A stretch of 64,000 nucleotides of DNA from Borborobacter arsenicus (GCF_003934165.1 NZ_RKST01000017.1:1-64000), one strand, 5' to 3'; counted from the stretch's first letter, positions 1 through 9,124 are shown. The notes: generated from the letters alone by a model not told the origin. Program-made: numbers and translations.

Positions 1-230
1 CTTCCATCACGACGGATCACCGCCGGCGCATGAGCAGGCTTGGGAAAACGCACCGCAAAGGCAACCAGATCGCCGCTTCAGGCCGCCGAAAGCTCAGCGC
101 CGTGCATCAAGCGGGCTAGCTGGGTTGGCCCGCAACCGTCAGGGCCGGATCTAGGCTCGACATTCTCGTCGCATGAGCGGCGTTGCAGATAGCCCTTCTT
201 CGCCCGGTTACCCGTTGCGACAAAATCAGA
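1..230. other. Left-edge intergenic, no gene seen
   Basis: I see no convincing gene here. Frames on both strands are short and resemble no family; the minus strand has only 2 to 13 codon frames. It lies downstream of the deacetylase that ends at 231, and any gene on its left lies outside the window. Confidence 0.5.
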
Positions 231-1121
231 TCATCTGGTTTGCCCCAGATACCAGTCGAGGATTTCCGAACCCGTCATCATGGCGACGCCCTCGTGGCCA
301 AGAATATAGTCGTAAAGCATCTCCAGATATTTGATGCGATGGGGCACTCCGGTAAGGAAGGGGTGGATGGAGATTGCCATCACCCGCGGGGTCTTGGCGC
401 CATCGAGATAGAGGCGGTCGAACTGATCGACACCGCGCTTGTAGATCTCGTCGGAACGATGGCCCTGAACCGCCGTCATCACCACATCGTTGATTTCGAC
501 CGTATAGGGCACCGAGACGATCGGGCCGGTCTTGGTGTTCATCGTCACTGGCTGATCGTCCAGGCACCAGTCGCAGACATATTCGATACCGGCCTCGGCC
601 AGACGGTCGAGCGTGGCGACGGTCTCGGTCAGGCCGGGGCTTTCCCAGCCGCGCGGGGCCTTGCCGGTCAGCACGCGGATGGCCTCGATCGTATCGGCGA
701 TAGCCGCGCGTTGATCGTCGACGCGGTGCATCGGTCGCTGGATGAAACCGTGGCCGATGAAGTCCCAGCCGGCCTCGAAAGCTGCCCTGCAAGCTTCCTC
801 ATAAACGCGGCAGGCCGAACCATTGACGGCAAAGCTTGCCTTCAGGTTACGGGCCTGCAAAACTTCCAGGAAGCGCCAGAAGCCGACGCGCATTCCATAT
901 TCGTGCCAGGCCCAGTTGGGAATGTCCGGCAGCAGCGGCTGTCCCATGGGCGGTGGCAGGACAGTGCGCGGCATAGCGTTGTCGGGCGACCAGTTTTCGA
1001 CATTCACGATGGTCCAGACCGCTACCCGCTCGCCCTTCGGAAGATGCAGCTGCGGCCGCTTCGTGATCGGACTATAGGGTAGCCGGTTGCGAATGACATC
1101 GGGATCGATCGTATCGGTCAT
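231..1121 (-). CDS. PuuE-like polysaccharide deacetylase family protein
   Basis: A 296-residue protein of the NodB/carbohydrate esterase 4 superfamily, in the branch that includes PuuE-type allantoinases. These are cytoplasmic enzymes that hydrolyse C-N bonds in small amides or ureides rather than polysaccharide. Visible marks are PDIPNWAWHEYG near residue 70, FIGHGF near 120, PRGWESPGLTET near 155 and a late IHPFLTG that supplies a His. There is no signal peptide. It is the last gene of an ABC-importer and asparaginase operon, 15 bp after the asparaginase, which suggests that it acts on the imported compound. It is a clear paralogue of the gene at 13070-13960, with the same length and motifs. 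The true substrate is unknown. Confidence 0.8.
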   Translation of the reverse strand: MTDTIDPDVIRNRLPYSPITKRPQLHLPKGERVAVWTIVNVENWSPDNAMPRTVLPPPMGQPLLPDIPNWAWHEYGMRVGFWRFLEVLQARNLKASFAVNGSACRVYEEACRAAFEAGWDFIGHGFIQRPMHRVDDQRAAIADTIEAIRVLTGKAPRGWESPGLTETVATLDRLAEAGIEYVCDWCLDDQPVTMNTKTGPIVSVPYTVEINDVVMTAVQGHRSDEIYKRGVDQFDRLYLDGAKTPRVMAISIHPFLTGVPHRIKYLEMLYDYILGHEGVAMMTGSEILDWYLGQTR

Positions 1122-1136
1122 GGAAGCTCCTGACAG

Positions 1137-2123
1137 TTACTGGAACGAGGCGAAGGCGCTCGCGACTTCGCCCGTGTCACGGCCGGCCCCGACCAGCAGG
1201 GAAAGCAACAGCCGCGCCTTGTGCGCCGAAAGCAGGCCGGCGCCAATCAGCCCCCGGCCGATAAGGTCGATTTCCGAGCCCGGAAAGCCATAGGTGCTGG
1301 CGAAGATCGGCCCGCCGGGAACACGTGACGCCAGGATGACGGGCATCGCACGCGCCACCTGCTCGCTGGCGGCAACCAGCCCGCCCGGCAGGTGACCGGC
1401 GCCCATCGCCTCGATCACCAGACCCTTGTAACCCAATTCGGAAACGGCGCGGATCATGCGGTCATCGTCGCCGAGACCGACGCTTACCAGTGCGACCGGC
1501 CTCGCCTGCGGCGCCGGCCGGCCCAGCCCGGTATCGATGCGGGCAAGCCGCAGCGCAATACGCGCCCTGCCCTCGATGACATGGCCGAGCGGGCCGAAGC
1601 CCGGCGACGCAAATGAAGAAGGCAGCGCCTTGTGCTGCTTGGCAACGAAACGCGCGGCATGGATTTCGTCATTGAGCACGACAAGCACGCCCAGATCGCG
1701 TGCCGCGGGCGATGCGGCGACCGTCACGGCGGCCAGAAGATTGGCGTTGCCGTCGGCGCCCGCGGCGTTGGCGCCGCGCATGGCGCCAGTCACCACCACC
1801 GGGCTTTTACGACGATAGGTGAGATCGAGCAGGAAGCCGGTCTCGTCGATCGTATCGGTGCCCTGTACGACCACCACGCCATGCGCGCCTCCGTCGAGTG
1901 CCTGGTCGACCAGTTCATCGACCTGCCGCATTTGTGCGAAGGACAGCGAGGCCCCCGGCACCAAAAACGGCGTGGCGACGCTGATCGCCGCCACCTCAGC
2001 CAGTGCCGGTACCGCCGCCACCAGCTCCGCGCCTGAGATCGAGGGGGCGATGCCGGCGGTGCTCTGCGGCGCCATGGTGATCGTGCCGCCAAGCACGATG
2101 ATGTGGACTTTGGGTCTGCTCAT
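1137..2123 (-). CDS. Asparaginase/glutaminase family amidohydrolase
   Basis: A 328-residue L-asparaginase-family enzyme that hydrolyses an amide side chain to acid plus ammonia. The N-terminal VLGGTITMA carries the first catalytic Thr, and VVVQGTDTIDETGF near residue 90 carries the second Thr-Asp pair. TGAMRGANAAGADG follows, as is usual. No signal peptide is visible, so it is probably cytoplasmic. The start is the ATG at 2123, which has AGGTGG upstream; a longer open frame to 2174 has a non-homologous leader. It lies 34 bp after the ABC permease and 15 bp before the deacetylase, so the operon couples uptake to amide hydrolysis. Amides other than asparagine are possible. Confidence 0.85.
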   Translation of the reverse strand: MSRPKVHIIVLGGTITMAPQSTAGIAPSISGAELVAAVPALAEVAAISVATPFLVPGASLSFAQMRQVDELVDQALDGGAHGVVVVQGTDTIDETGFLLDLTYRRKSPVVVTGAMRGANAAGADGNANLLAAVTVAASPAARDLGVLVVLNDEIHAARFVAKQHKALPSSFASPGFGPLGHVIEGRARIALRLARIDTGLGRPAPQARPVALVSVGLGDDDRMIRAVSELGYKGLVIEAMGAGHLPGGLVAASEQVARAMPVILASRVPGGPIFASTYGFPGSEIDLIGRGLIGAGLLSAHKARLLLSLLVGAGRDTGEVASAFASFQ

Positions 2124-2157
2124 AAAGATTCCACCTGCATGCTGCGCGGACGGGCGA

Positions 2158-2979
2158 TCAGCGCCCCTCCTCATTGCGCCAGAAGATCAGTTTCGCGTCG
2201 AGCCATTCCAGCAGGAAGTAGCCGCCGGCGCCGATCGCCGCAAGAATGGTGATGACGGCAAACACCCGGTCGATGCGCAATTGATGATTGTAGAGATCAA
2301 CCAGATAGCCGAGCCCTTCAGACGCGCCGACGAACTCGCCGACGATGGCACCGATCACAGCGAAGGTCAGCGCCGCCTTGACGCCGGCAAAGATCACCGG
2401 CAGGGCGTGCGGCAGCGAGACCTTGTAGAAGGTCTGCAACTGCGTTGCCCTTATCGAGCGCATCAGCCGGCGCGCGTCCTCCGGCACACTTTCCAGCCCC
2501 ACCAGCGTGTTGATGAGGACCGGGAAGAAGGCAATCACCACCGCCATCACCACTTTGGAGGTTTCGCCGAAGCCGAACCAGGCAATGAACAGGGGCGCAA
2601 ACACAATCTTCGGAATGGCCTGGAAGCCGACGACGAAGGGATAGCTGACGCGCTTTACAGCAGGCCAGATGGCAAGCGCGGTGCCGATGCCGAAGCCGAT
2701 CAGCGTGCCCAGCACGAAGCCGATCAGGATTTCCCGCAAGGTAACCGTGAAGTGGCGCATGAAGAAATCCTGCTGCACCAGCGTCAGCAGCGCATGAGCC
2801 ACCTTGGAGAGCGGCGGCAGGATAATGGCCGAGACCAGCCCGGCGCGTGGCGCAAACTCCCACGCGGCCAGAAGGACCACGATGATGACCAGCGATATCA
2901 GCCGATAGCGCCATTGCTCGCTGAGCCCGCCGGCCCGCACGTTATTGGAAGCTGTTGCGTTGATGCTAGCCATGGCCAT
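2158..2979 (-). CDS. ABC transporter permease, SsuC/TauC/ThiX type
   Basis: An inner-membrane permease of the BPD_transp_1 family, about 273 residues with some six hydrophobic segments. The EAA loop region appears near residue 180 (EDARRLMRSIRATQ, then the LPHALPVIFAGVKAAL helix). It pairs with the ATPase just upstream and the NMT1-type binding protein before that. Two close ATGs (2979 and 2973) overlap the ATPase stop at 2966-2968, typical of translational coupling; the choice between them is open. The class imports sulfonates, taurine or pyrimidine precursors, and the substrate here is not set by sequence. Confidence 0.87.
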   Translation of the reverse strand: MAMASINATASNNVRAGGLSEQWRYRLISLVIIVVLLAAWEFAPRAGLVSAIILPPLSKVAHALLTLVQQDFFMRHFTVTLREILIGFVLGTLIGFGIGTALAIWPAVKRVSYPFVVGFQAIPKIVFAPLFIAWFGFGETSKVVMAVVIAFFPVLINTLVGLESVPEDARRLMRSIRATQLQTFYKVSLPHALPVIFAGVKAALTFAVIGAIVGEFVGASEGLGYLVDLYNHQLRIDRVFAVITILAAIGAGGYFLLEWLDAKLIFWRNEEGR

Positions 2980-3790
2980 GCCCCAGGATTCCACGCACTT
3001 CGAAGATGAGATCGGCAAAGGCCTGTTTCTGCATCAGGCCGATTTCGCGCGGGCGCGGCAGGGCAATGTCCACCATGCCTGACACCTTGCCGGGGCGCGG
3101 CGTCATCACCACCACGCGGTCCGACATGAACACCGCCTCGGTTATGTTGTGGGTGACGAACAGCACCGTTATGCCGGCGGCCCGGGTGATGCGCATCAGT
3201 TCGAGATTCATCGCCTCACGGGTGAATTCGTCCAGCGCGCCGAAGGGCTCGTCCATCAGGAGCACTTCAGGTTCATAGGTCAGTATGCGCGCCAGCGCGA
3301 CGCGCTGCTGCATGCCGCCTGAAAGCTGGCGCGGATAGGCGCCGACAAATCCGCCGAGGCCGACGGCCTCGATGACCGAACGCGCCTTGTCCCGGACCGC
3401 CTTGTCCTTGCGACCGAACACTTCGGCCGGCATCAGCACATTCTGCTCAACCGTCCGCCATGGCAGCAGGACCGGCGTCTGGAACATGAAGCCTACCTGC
3501 CTGGACGGTTCGCGAACGGCCACACCGTTGACCAGGGCTTCCCCGCCGGTGGGAGAAAGCAGCCCGGCCACCATGTTCAGGAATGTTGATTTGCCACAGC
3601 CGCTGGGTCCGACGAAGGAGATGAACTCACCCCGCCGGATGGAAAGATCCACGCCCTCGAGCGCCGTAACTTCGCTGCCGGAGATCGAAAAGGTCTTGGC
3701 TAGTCCGCGGGCCTCGACGATGGGCTTGGGCGGGGAAGCGAACCCCGGAGGACCGGGGTTCGCTTCTGGCGTCATGCTGTGCATCGTCAC
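2966..3790 (-). CDS. ABC transporter ATP-binding protein, SsuB/TauB type
   Basis: A 274-residue cytoplasmic ATPase that drives the importer encoded around it. Walker A GPSGCGKST is near residue 62, the signature LSGGMQQRVALAR near 158, Walker B VLLMDEPFGALD just after, and the switch His in FVTHNITEA. The start overlaps the end of the binding-protein gene by 4 bp. Codons 9 to 18 lie in a perfect inverted repeat (3736-3765) that gives an odd Pro/Gly-rich N-terminus, so this stretch may double as an RNA hairpin that limits expression of ATPase and permease relative to the binding protein. Confidence 0.9.
   Translation of the reverse strand: MTMHSMTPEANPGPPGFASPPKPIVEARGLAKTFSISGSEVTALEGVDLSIRRGEFISFVGPSGCGKSTFLNMVAGLLSPTGGEALVNGVAVREPSRQVGFMFQTPVLLPWRTVEQNVLMPAEVFGRKDKAVRDKARSVIEAVGLGGFVGAYPRQLSGGMQQRVALARILTYEPEVLLMDEPFGALDEFTREAMNLELMRITRAAGITVLFVTHNITEAVFMSDRVVVMTPRPGKVSGMVDIALPRPREIGLMQKQAFADLIFEVRGILGHGHG
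3736..3765 (-). terminator. Perfect hairpin inside start of ABC ATPase gene
   Basis: Two 13-base arms (AAGCGAACCCCGG and its exact complement) around a 4-base loop. It begins about 20 bases downstream of the binding-protein stop and lies inside the ATPase coding sequence. There is no T-run, so it is more likely an mRNA-stabilising or attenuating stem than a terminator. A small palindromic mobile repeat inserted in frame is another possibility. Confidence 0.6.
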
Positions 3791-4845
3791 TGGCCTGCTA
3801 TCGCCTTCCGGTCGAACGAATTGGCCGCCTCGAGAAGCGAGGAATCGAGCGCCTTCGAAAGGTCGACGTCGGCCGCAAGCGCGCCCTCCTCTTCCGTGCC
3901 CTTGCGCAGGAAGTCGTGATAGGCCTGGAACCCGTCGACATAATGCGTGCCGATCGGTTTGTCGGCGAGCGCAGCTGGAGGCGTCTTCAATATGCCGGCC
4001 GCGGCCCAGTTCTCGGCGGCCAGCTTCTCGACCTCGAATTCTTCCGGGCGCACTTTCTTGGCAATCTCCAAGGCCTTGTCGTCATGCGCTGCCGCATAGG
4101 CGACGCCCTTTGCGGCTGCGCGCAGGAAAGCGGCAAGCGTGTCCGCGTTCGACGACAGCGCTTCGGCCGTCACCACGACTCCATTGGCGGGAAAGTCCTG
4201 GGCTTCCTTGGGCAGGATGGTGACCATGTCGATGCCGCTCGCCTTGATCGCGGCGAGATCGAACAGGTTCGAGGAATAGGCGTCGACCTGGCCGGACTGA
4301 AGCGCATCCACCGTCAGCGCCGAACCGTCGCCCACCGACACGATGTCCACATCCACGCCTGCATTTAGGCCGGCGCCGGCCAGAACCGCGCGAACCAGCG
4401 GCACCTCGCCGCCGGAAAGGTCGGAGACGCCGATCTTCTTGCCCTTCAGGTCGGCAATGGTCTTGATGCCCGATTCTGCCGTGGCAGCCAGAGTGAAGAT
4501 ATTGGCGTATTGATAGGAAAAGACCCATTTCAGATCGTGGCCCTGGGCGACGGCATTGAGAAATGCGCTGGGTGCCGGCAGGGCGGCATCGGCGTTGCCC
4601 GCGAGCACCTGCTGGATGGCGGCGCTTGAGCCGCCGGCATCCTGAAATTCGACGTCCAGCCCTTCCTCGGCAAAATAGCCGAGCTCATCGGCGATATAGA
4701 AGGGATGGTACTGGTTCACGCTATCGACCGGGAACATGAAGCGGAACTGCTTCAGGTCCTCAGCCCATAGGCTGGTAGTGGTCAGAAGTGCGGCCAGAAG
4801 GCCCCCCGCCACACGTGCGGCTGCGGTCCGAGTGGTTTTGTTCAT
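3787..4845 (-). CDS. ABC importer substrate-binding protein, NMT1/THI5-like
   Basis: A 352-residue periplasmic binding protein with a Sec signal peptide ending near residue 28 (LTTTSLWA followed by EDLKQF). The fold is shown by FRFMFPVDSVNQYHPFYIA, then ADELGYFAEEGLDVEF and GNADAALPAPSAF, as in ThiY, SsuA and TauA homologues. It is the first gene of the five-gene operon and has a strong ribosome site (GGAGGAGGAA) before its ATG. The operon start faces the FCD regulator at 5027, with a 12-bp palindrome between them. The ligand is not evident; asparaginase and PuuE-like genes downstream hint at an amide or ureide. Confidence 0.88.
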   Translation of the reverse strand: MNKTTRTAAARVAGGLLAALLTTTSLWAEDLKQFRFMFPVDSVNQYHPFYIADELGYFAEEGLDVEFQDAGGSSAAIQQVLAGNADAALPAPSAFLNAVAQGHDLKWVFSYQYANIFTLAATAESGIKTIADLKGKKIGVSDLSGGEVPLVRAVLAGAGLNAGVDVDIVSVGDGSALTVDALQSGQVDAYSSNLFDLAAIKASGIDMVTILPKEAQDFPANGVVVTAEALSSNADTLAAFLRAAAKGVAYAAAHDDKALEIAKKVRPEEFEVEKLAAENWAAAGILKTPPAALADKPIGTHYVDGFQAYHDFLRKGTEEEGALAADVDLSKALDSSLLEAANSFDRKAIAGQ

Positions 4846-4941
4846 TTCCTCCTCCGTGGAAATCGTCCGTTTGTTTTTGACCCGGACCCTGGCGCGATTC
4901 CGTCGCCCTGACCGGACTAGATGGCGCTTGCGATCGGCAAG

Positions 4942-4953
4942 CTAATATATTAG
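4942..4953. promoter_or_regulatory. Palindromic candidate operator for FCD regulator
   Basis: CTAATATATTAG is a perfect 12-bp palindrome in an AT-rich patch between the divergent binding-protein gene (start 4845) and GntR regulator gene (start 5027). FCD-type GntR proteins commonly bind short palindromes in such gaps. The role is inferred from position only. Confidence 0.4.
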
Positions 4954-5026
4954 ATCATGGATATCAATAGTTGCTTTTCGACATCTTCCGCCGCTAGAGG
5001 AGGACTTTGACGTAGGATGTCGGCGC

Positions 5027-5770
5027 ATGGCGCAGCCAGTCAGAACGGAGAACCGCATGGAATTGTCGGCGGAAGAACAGCAACTGGTCACGGCCCCCAT
5101 CAGCCGCAAGGATGCGGTGCTGAAGCTGCTGCGCAACGCCATCATCGACGGACGGCTGCCGGCCGGTCAAAGGCTGGACCAGAATGAACTGGCGGCGCGC
5201 CTCGGGGTAAGCCGCATGCCCGTGCGCGAGGCGCTGAAGCAGCTCGAAGTCGAAAAACTTGTGGTCGTCTTTCCCTACAGAGGCGTGGAGGTCGCAAGCC
5301 TCGACCCGGCGACGATTGTCGAGATGTTCGAGATCCGCGTTGCCCTCGAAAGGCTCGCGGTCGGCCGCGCCGTCGAATGCCTGTCCGCGGCGGACCTCAA
5401 GGCGATGCGACAGACGCTGGAACTGATGGACGGGCATCTCGACGATGCCGCTGCCACCGCTCCATGGATGGAGTTGAACCACCGCTTCCACGCCACCATC
5501 AATTCGGCGGGGGGATGGCCGCATCTGGTTGAAACCATCGACCAGTATCGCGGCAATGTCGAACGCTATGTGCGCTTCTATCTCTCCGCCGGCGGGCGCG
5601 CCCGCTCGCAGGAAGAGCATTGGGAATTGCTGGCGGCCTGCGAAAAGGGCGATGTGGCCGGGGCACAGGCCGTCATCGAAAAGCATCTGCGCAACACCGC
5701 CACCGCGCTCATCGACGCCATCCGGCTTAGCGAAGGCCCGGCCGGGCGGCACACTGAAATCGGCCGGTGA
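5027..5770 (+). CDS. GntR family transcriptional regulator, FCD domain
   Basis: A 247-residue regulator. The winged helix lies near residues 25-90 (LAARLGVSRMPVREALKQLE is the recognition region), followed by an all-helical FCD effector domain with the usual metal-ligand positions around ELNHRFHATI and the late QAVIEKHLRNT. It is divergent from the ABC importer operon at 0.2-4.8 kb and 43 bp upstream of the amidohydrolase on its own strand, so it probably controls both in response to their substrate. The effector is unknown. Confidence 0.88.
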   Translation: MAQPVRTENRMELSAEEQQLVTAPISRKDAVLKLLRNAIIDGRLPAGQRLDQNELAARLGVSRMPVREALKQLEVEKLVVVFPYRGVEVASLDPATIVEMFEIRVALERLAVGRAVECLSAADLKAMRQTLELMDGHLDDAAATAPWMELNHRFHATINSAGGWPHLVETIDQYRGNVERYVRFYLSAGGRARSQEEHWELLAACEKGDVAGAQAVIEKHLRNTATALIDAIRLSEGPAGRHTEIGR

Positions 5771-5813
5771 AAGCACGACCAACAAGCAAGGCGCATCTTC
5801 AGAAGGTAACGAT

Positions 5814-6821
5814 ATGAGTTTTCAGTCTCAGGCTCTGTCTCGCATCGACGTGCATGCGCATTACTATTCGGCACGCTATGTCGATCTCATCGAGAGCGAA
5901 GGCTGTAACTGTGGCGCCTGCGTCAAACGAGATCCACGTGGACCGATCGTCGATGTCGGGCCGTTGCATGCAGGCCCGCTGCGGCCGCATTTCTTCGATC
6001 TCGATCTGCGCATCGCGGCAATGGACGAGCAGCGCGTCAGCGCGCAGTTCCTGTCCCTGACCCAACCCATGGTCTATTGGGCCGAGCCTTCGCTGGCGCG
6101 ACGTCTGTCGGCAGTGTTCAACGACGATCTGGTGACCGCACACGAGCGCTATCCGAACCGTCTCTTCGGCCTGGCGATGCTGCCGGTACACCATGCAGGA
6201 GAAGCGCTTGGCGAGATCGAACGCATTGCCAAAGCGCCGGGAATCCGCGGCGTCTATATGGGCACATGCATCGGCGACATGGAGCTGTCGGACCCTTCGC
6301 TGTTTCCGGTCTATGAGGCGCTCGAAGCCGCCAGCCTGCCAATCTTCCTGCATCCGCTCAAGGTGATCGGCATGGAAGACCGGCTCAAGCAGTTCTTCCT
6401 TTCCAACCTTTTGGGAAATCCATTCGATACGGCGGTTGCCGCCGCGCATCTGATCTTCGGCGGTGTGCTCGACCGGTTTCCCAAACTCGACTTCGTTTTA
6501 CCGCATGCCGGCGGCGCGCTGCCCTTCCTGATCGGCAGGCTGCAGCATGGCTGGACGGTCCGGCCCGAGCTTGCCCACATGGAAAAGGGGCCCGAAACCT
6601 ATCTGGGCCGGTTCTACTACGACACGGTAGCGCATTCGGACGACGCACTTGCCTATCTGATCCAGCAAGTCGGCCCGCAGCGAGTGTTGCTCGGCAGCGA
6701 CTACTGCTTCGACATGGGCTATGAGCGACCGGTCGAAGTGGTGGAAAAGCAGGCGCAATTGTCAGCCGCTGAACAGGAGGCGATCTTTTCCACCAATGCC
6801 GCTCGGCTGCTAAACCTTTAG
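5814..6821 (+). CDS. Amidohydrolase 2 family (ACMSD-like) protein
   Basis: A 335-residue metal-dependent hydrolase or decarboxylase of the amidohydrolase-2 family, related to aminocarboxymuconate-semialdehyde decarboxylase and gamma-resorcylate decarboxylase. The HxH metal pair is in RIDVHAHYYS at the N-terminus. A later His is in LPIFLHP and another in FVLPHAGG, and the catalytic Asp is in LLGSDYCFDM. An unusual CNCGAC cluster sits near residue 28. The start is the ATG at 5814 after AGAAGG; the open frame runs further upstream inside the regulator gene, but those codons are not homologous. It follows the FCD regulator, and the family supports decarboxylation or hydrolysis of an aromatic or imide intermediate. 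Confidence 0.82.
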   Translation: MSFQSQALSRIDVHAHYYSARYVDLIESEGCNCGACVKRDPRGPIVDVGPLHAGPLRPHFFDLDLRIAAMDEQRVSAQFLSLTQPMVYWAEPSLARRLSAVFNDDLVTAHERYPNRLFGLAMLPVHHAGEALGEIERIAKAPGIRGVYMGTCIGDMELSDPSLFPVYEALEAASLPIFLHPLKVIGMEDRLKQFFLSNLLGNPFDTAVAAAHLIFGGVLDRFPKLDFVLPHAGGALPFLIGRLQHGWTVRPELAHMEKGPETYLGRFYYDTVAHSDDALAYLIQQVGPQRVLLGSDYCFDMGYERPVEVVEKQAQLSAAEQEAIFSTNAARLLNL

Positions 6822-6894
6822 CTGAGCCAAAGCGTCACCGCAGCGCTCGGAGGCTCATACGCCGCCGGCCATGGCTTTTCGCCGGCCGCGTCCC

Positions 6895-8391
6895 TCAACT
6901 GTAGCGTTTGGCCTGGTCGTCGTCGGCGTACCAGTCGAACAGCGTATCGGACAGATTGACGATGATGTTCTGGATCTGGGTGTATTCCTCGTAGGCGACG
7001 AGACCATTTTCACGGCCGATGCCGCTCATCTTGAACCCGCCCCATGGGGAAGCCGGATCGATCCGGTGATGATCGTTGATCCAAGTGATGCCGCACTGAA
7101 GGGCGTGCGCCACGCGATGGGCACGCGCTATGTCGCGGGTCCAGATGCTGGTGGCAAGCCCGAACTCCGTGCCGTTGGCAGCTGTCAACGCCTCTTCTTC
7201 GGTGTCGAACGGCATCACGCAGACGACAGGGCCGAAAATCTCTTCCTGCGCAATGCGCATCCGGGGTGTGACATTGGTGAATATGGTTGGCAGCATATAG
7301 AAGCCGGACGCAAAGGCGCTCCCCTGTGGCGGCTCTCCGCCGAAGGCCAGATGCGCACCCTCCTCTATCCCGATGTGCACATAGCGCTGCACCAGATCGC
7401 GCTGCTTTTTTGAAACCAGCGGTCCCATCTGCGTCGTCTCGATCTGCGGGTCACCCAGCCGGATCTCTGCGGCGCGGCGCACGAGTTCGGCCACGACCTG
7501 ATCATGCATTGAGCGGTGGACCAGCAAGCGAGCACCCTGCACGCAGGTCTGCCCGCTGGCGATGAAGGACGCAAACAGCGTGGCAGCAACGGCACGCTGC
7601 ACATCCGTATCCGGAAAGACGATGACGGCGGCCTTGCCGCCCAATTCGGCGGCCATCTTCACTAGGTTGCGGCCTGCAATCGAAGCCACCGCCTTGCCGG
7701 TTTCCGTACCACCGGTGAGATCGAGTTTGCGGATTCTGGGATGTGACGACAAGGCCAGGCCAGCGGTGGCGCCAAAGCCCGGAACGACATTGTAGACGCC
7801 GTCGGGCACCCCCGCTTCCTTCAGGATTTCCCCGAGCAGCAGTGGCGTTATCGGCGCGAGTTCGGACGGCTTCACCACCATCGCGTTGCCGGCGGCAAGC
7901 GAGGGCGCGACCTTCTTCGTCAAAATCAGCAGCGGATGGTTCCACGGCGTCACATGGCCAACCACGCCAAGGGGCACGCGGCGGGTATAGTTGAGGTATT
8001 CGCCGGCAAAGGGCGGCACCGTGTCCTCATGGGTGCGCGCCACAGCCCCGAAATAGCTGAACCATTCCGGCAGGCGGGCCAATTGCGCCGCCATCTCACG
8101 GCGCGGCCGGCCGATCTGATCAATTTCTATCGTGACGAGTTCGGGCAGGCGCCGCCGTAACAGTTCCGCAGTGCGGTGCATGATGTCGGCACGCTCCGCC
8201 CCCGTCAGCGCTGCCCATACAGGAAAGGCTCGCTCAGCTGCCGTCACGGCGACCTCTATATCCGCTGCATCGCCTTCGGCAACCTCCGCAACGATCGAAC
8301 CGTCTTTCGGGTTCTCGACGCTAAAGCTTCGTCCTGATTTCGCCGGACGATAGCCACCGTCGATGGACAGGCCCCAATGCTTTACCGTCAT
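6895..8391 (-). CDS. Aldehyde dehydrogenase (NAD(P)-dependent)
   Basis: A 498-residue aldehyde dehydrogenase oxidising an aldehyde to its acid. The cofactor region is MVVKPSELAPITPL, the general-base Glu is in MAAELGGKAAVI, and the nucleophilic Cys is in ASGQTCVQGARLLV. Length and motifs fit the betaine/aminobutyraldehyde/phenylacetaldehyde class, but the substrate cannot be read. It is the last gene of the liv operon, 28 bp after livF, so it likely works on the product of an imported compound. The amidohydrolase at 5814 is convergent with it across a 73-bp gap. Confidence 0.87.
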   Translation of the reverse strand: MTVKHWGLSIDGGYRPAKSGRSFSVENPKDGSIVAEVAEGDAADIEVAVTAAERAFPVWAALTGAERADIMHRTAELLRRRLPELVTIEIDQIGRPRREMAAQLARLPEWFSYFGAVARTHEDTVPPFAGEYLNYTRRVPLGVVGHVTPWNHPLLILTKKVAPSLAAGNAMVVKPSELAPITPLLLGEILKEAGVPDGVYNVVPGFGATAGLALSSHPRIRKLDLTGGTETGKAVASIAGRNLVKMAAELGGKAAVIVFPDTDVQRAVAATLFASFIASGQTCVQGARLLVHRSMHDQVVAELVRRAAEIRLGDPQIETTQMGPLVSKKQRDLVQRYVHIGIEEGAHLAFGGEPPQGSAFASGFYMLPTIFTNVTPRMRIAQEEIFGPVVCVMPFDTEEEALTAANGTEFGLATSIWTRDIARAHRVAHALQCGITWINDHHRIDPASPWGGFKMSGIGRENGLVAYEEYTQIQNIIVNLSDTLFDWYADDDQAKRYS

Positions 8392-8419
8392 TTCAGCATC
8401 CCCTTTAACTGCACCGGCC

Positions 8420-9124
8420 TCAATGCACGCCGAGGAAGCGCATCAGCGGGGCCTGGTCCTTCTTGACTTCTTCCACGCTTGCCGCATGCACCACCTTGCC
8501 CGTCTCCAGCACATAGATGCGCGAGGCAACGGAAAGAGCGCTGTAGAGGTTCTGCTCGACCAGCAATATGGCGAGCCCGGTCTTGCCCAGGTCGGCAATG
8601 ATGGTCTCAAGATGCTGCACCATGACCGGGGCCAGGCCTTCCGAGGGTTCGTCCATCAGCACCAGCTCGGGGTCGATCATTAGCGAGCGGCCGACAGCCA
8701 GCATTTGCCGCTCGCCACCCGAAAGCTGGTTGCCGCGATGGTTCTTGCGCTCGGCCAGTCGCGGAAACATCTCCAGCACGCGGTTGACCGTCCAGCCATG
8801 TTTGGCGCTGGCGGGTTTCAGCATCGTCAGATGCTCGACGACAGTAAGCGACGGGAACAGCCGGCGACCTTGCGGCACCAGCGCGATGCGTTTCTTGGCC
8901 ACTTCGTGAGGCGTGAGATGCTTCAGCTCCTCGCCCTTCCACAGCAACGAGCCCTCACGCATCTGCGGTTGCGCCAGCCGCATGATCGAGCGGATCAGGG
9001 TCGTCTTGCCCATGCCGTTGCGGCCAAGCAGCGCCACGACCTCGCCCGCCTTCACCTCAAGCGAAACGCCATGCAGGACATGGGCATCGCCATAGAAGCT
9101 GTGCAGATTGCGAACCTCAAGCAT
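8420..9124 (-). CDS. livF: Branched-chain amino acid-type ABC ATPase LivF
   Basis: A LivF-type ATPase of about 234 residues. It has Walker A GRNGMGKTT near residue 38, signature LSGGERQMLAVGRSL near 135 and Walker B LVLMDEPSEGLAP. It pairs with LivG, LivH and LivM to power uptake through the HAAT family. The ATG at 9124 overlaps the livG stop; a GTG at 9130 is an equally possible start. HAAT systems import amino acids, amides, urea or aromatic acids, so the gene name indicates family rather than substrate. Confidence 0.88.
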   Translation of the reverse strand: MLEVRNLHSFYGDAHVLHGVSLEVKAGEVVALLGRNGMGKTTLIRSIMRLAQPQMREGSLLWKGEELKHLTPHEVAKKRIALVPQGRRLFPSLTVVEHLTMLKPASAKHGWTVNRVLEMFPRLAERKNHRGNQLSGGERQMLAVGRSLMIDPELVLMDEPSEGLAPVMVQHLETIIADLGKTGLAILLVEQNLYSALSVASRIYVLETGKVVHAASVEEVKKDQAPLMRFLGVH

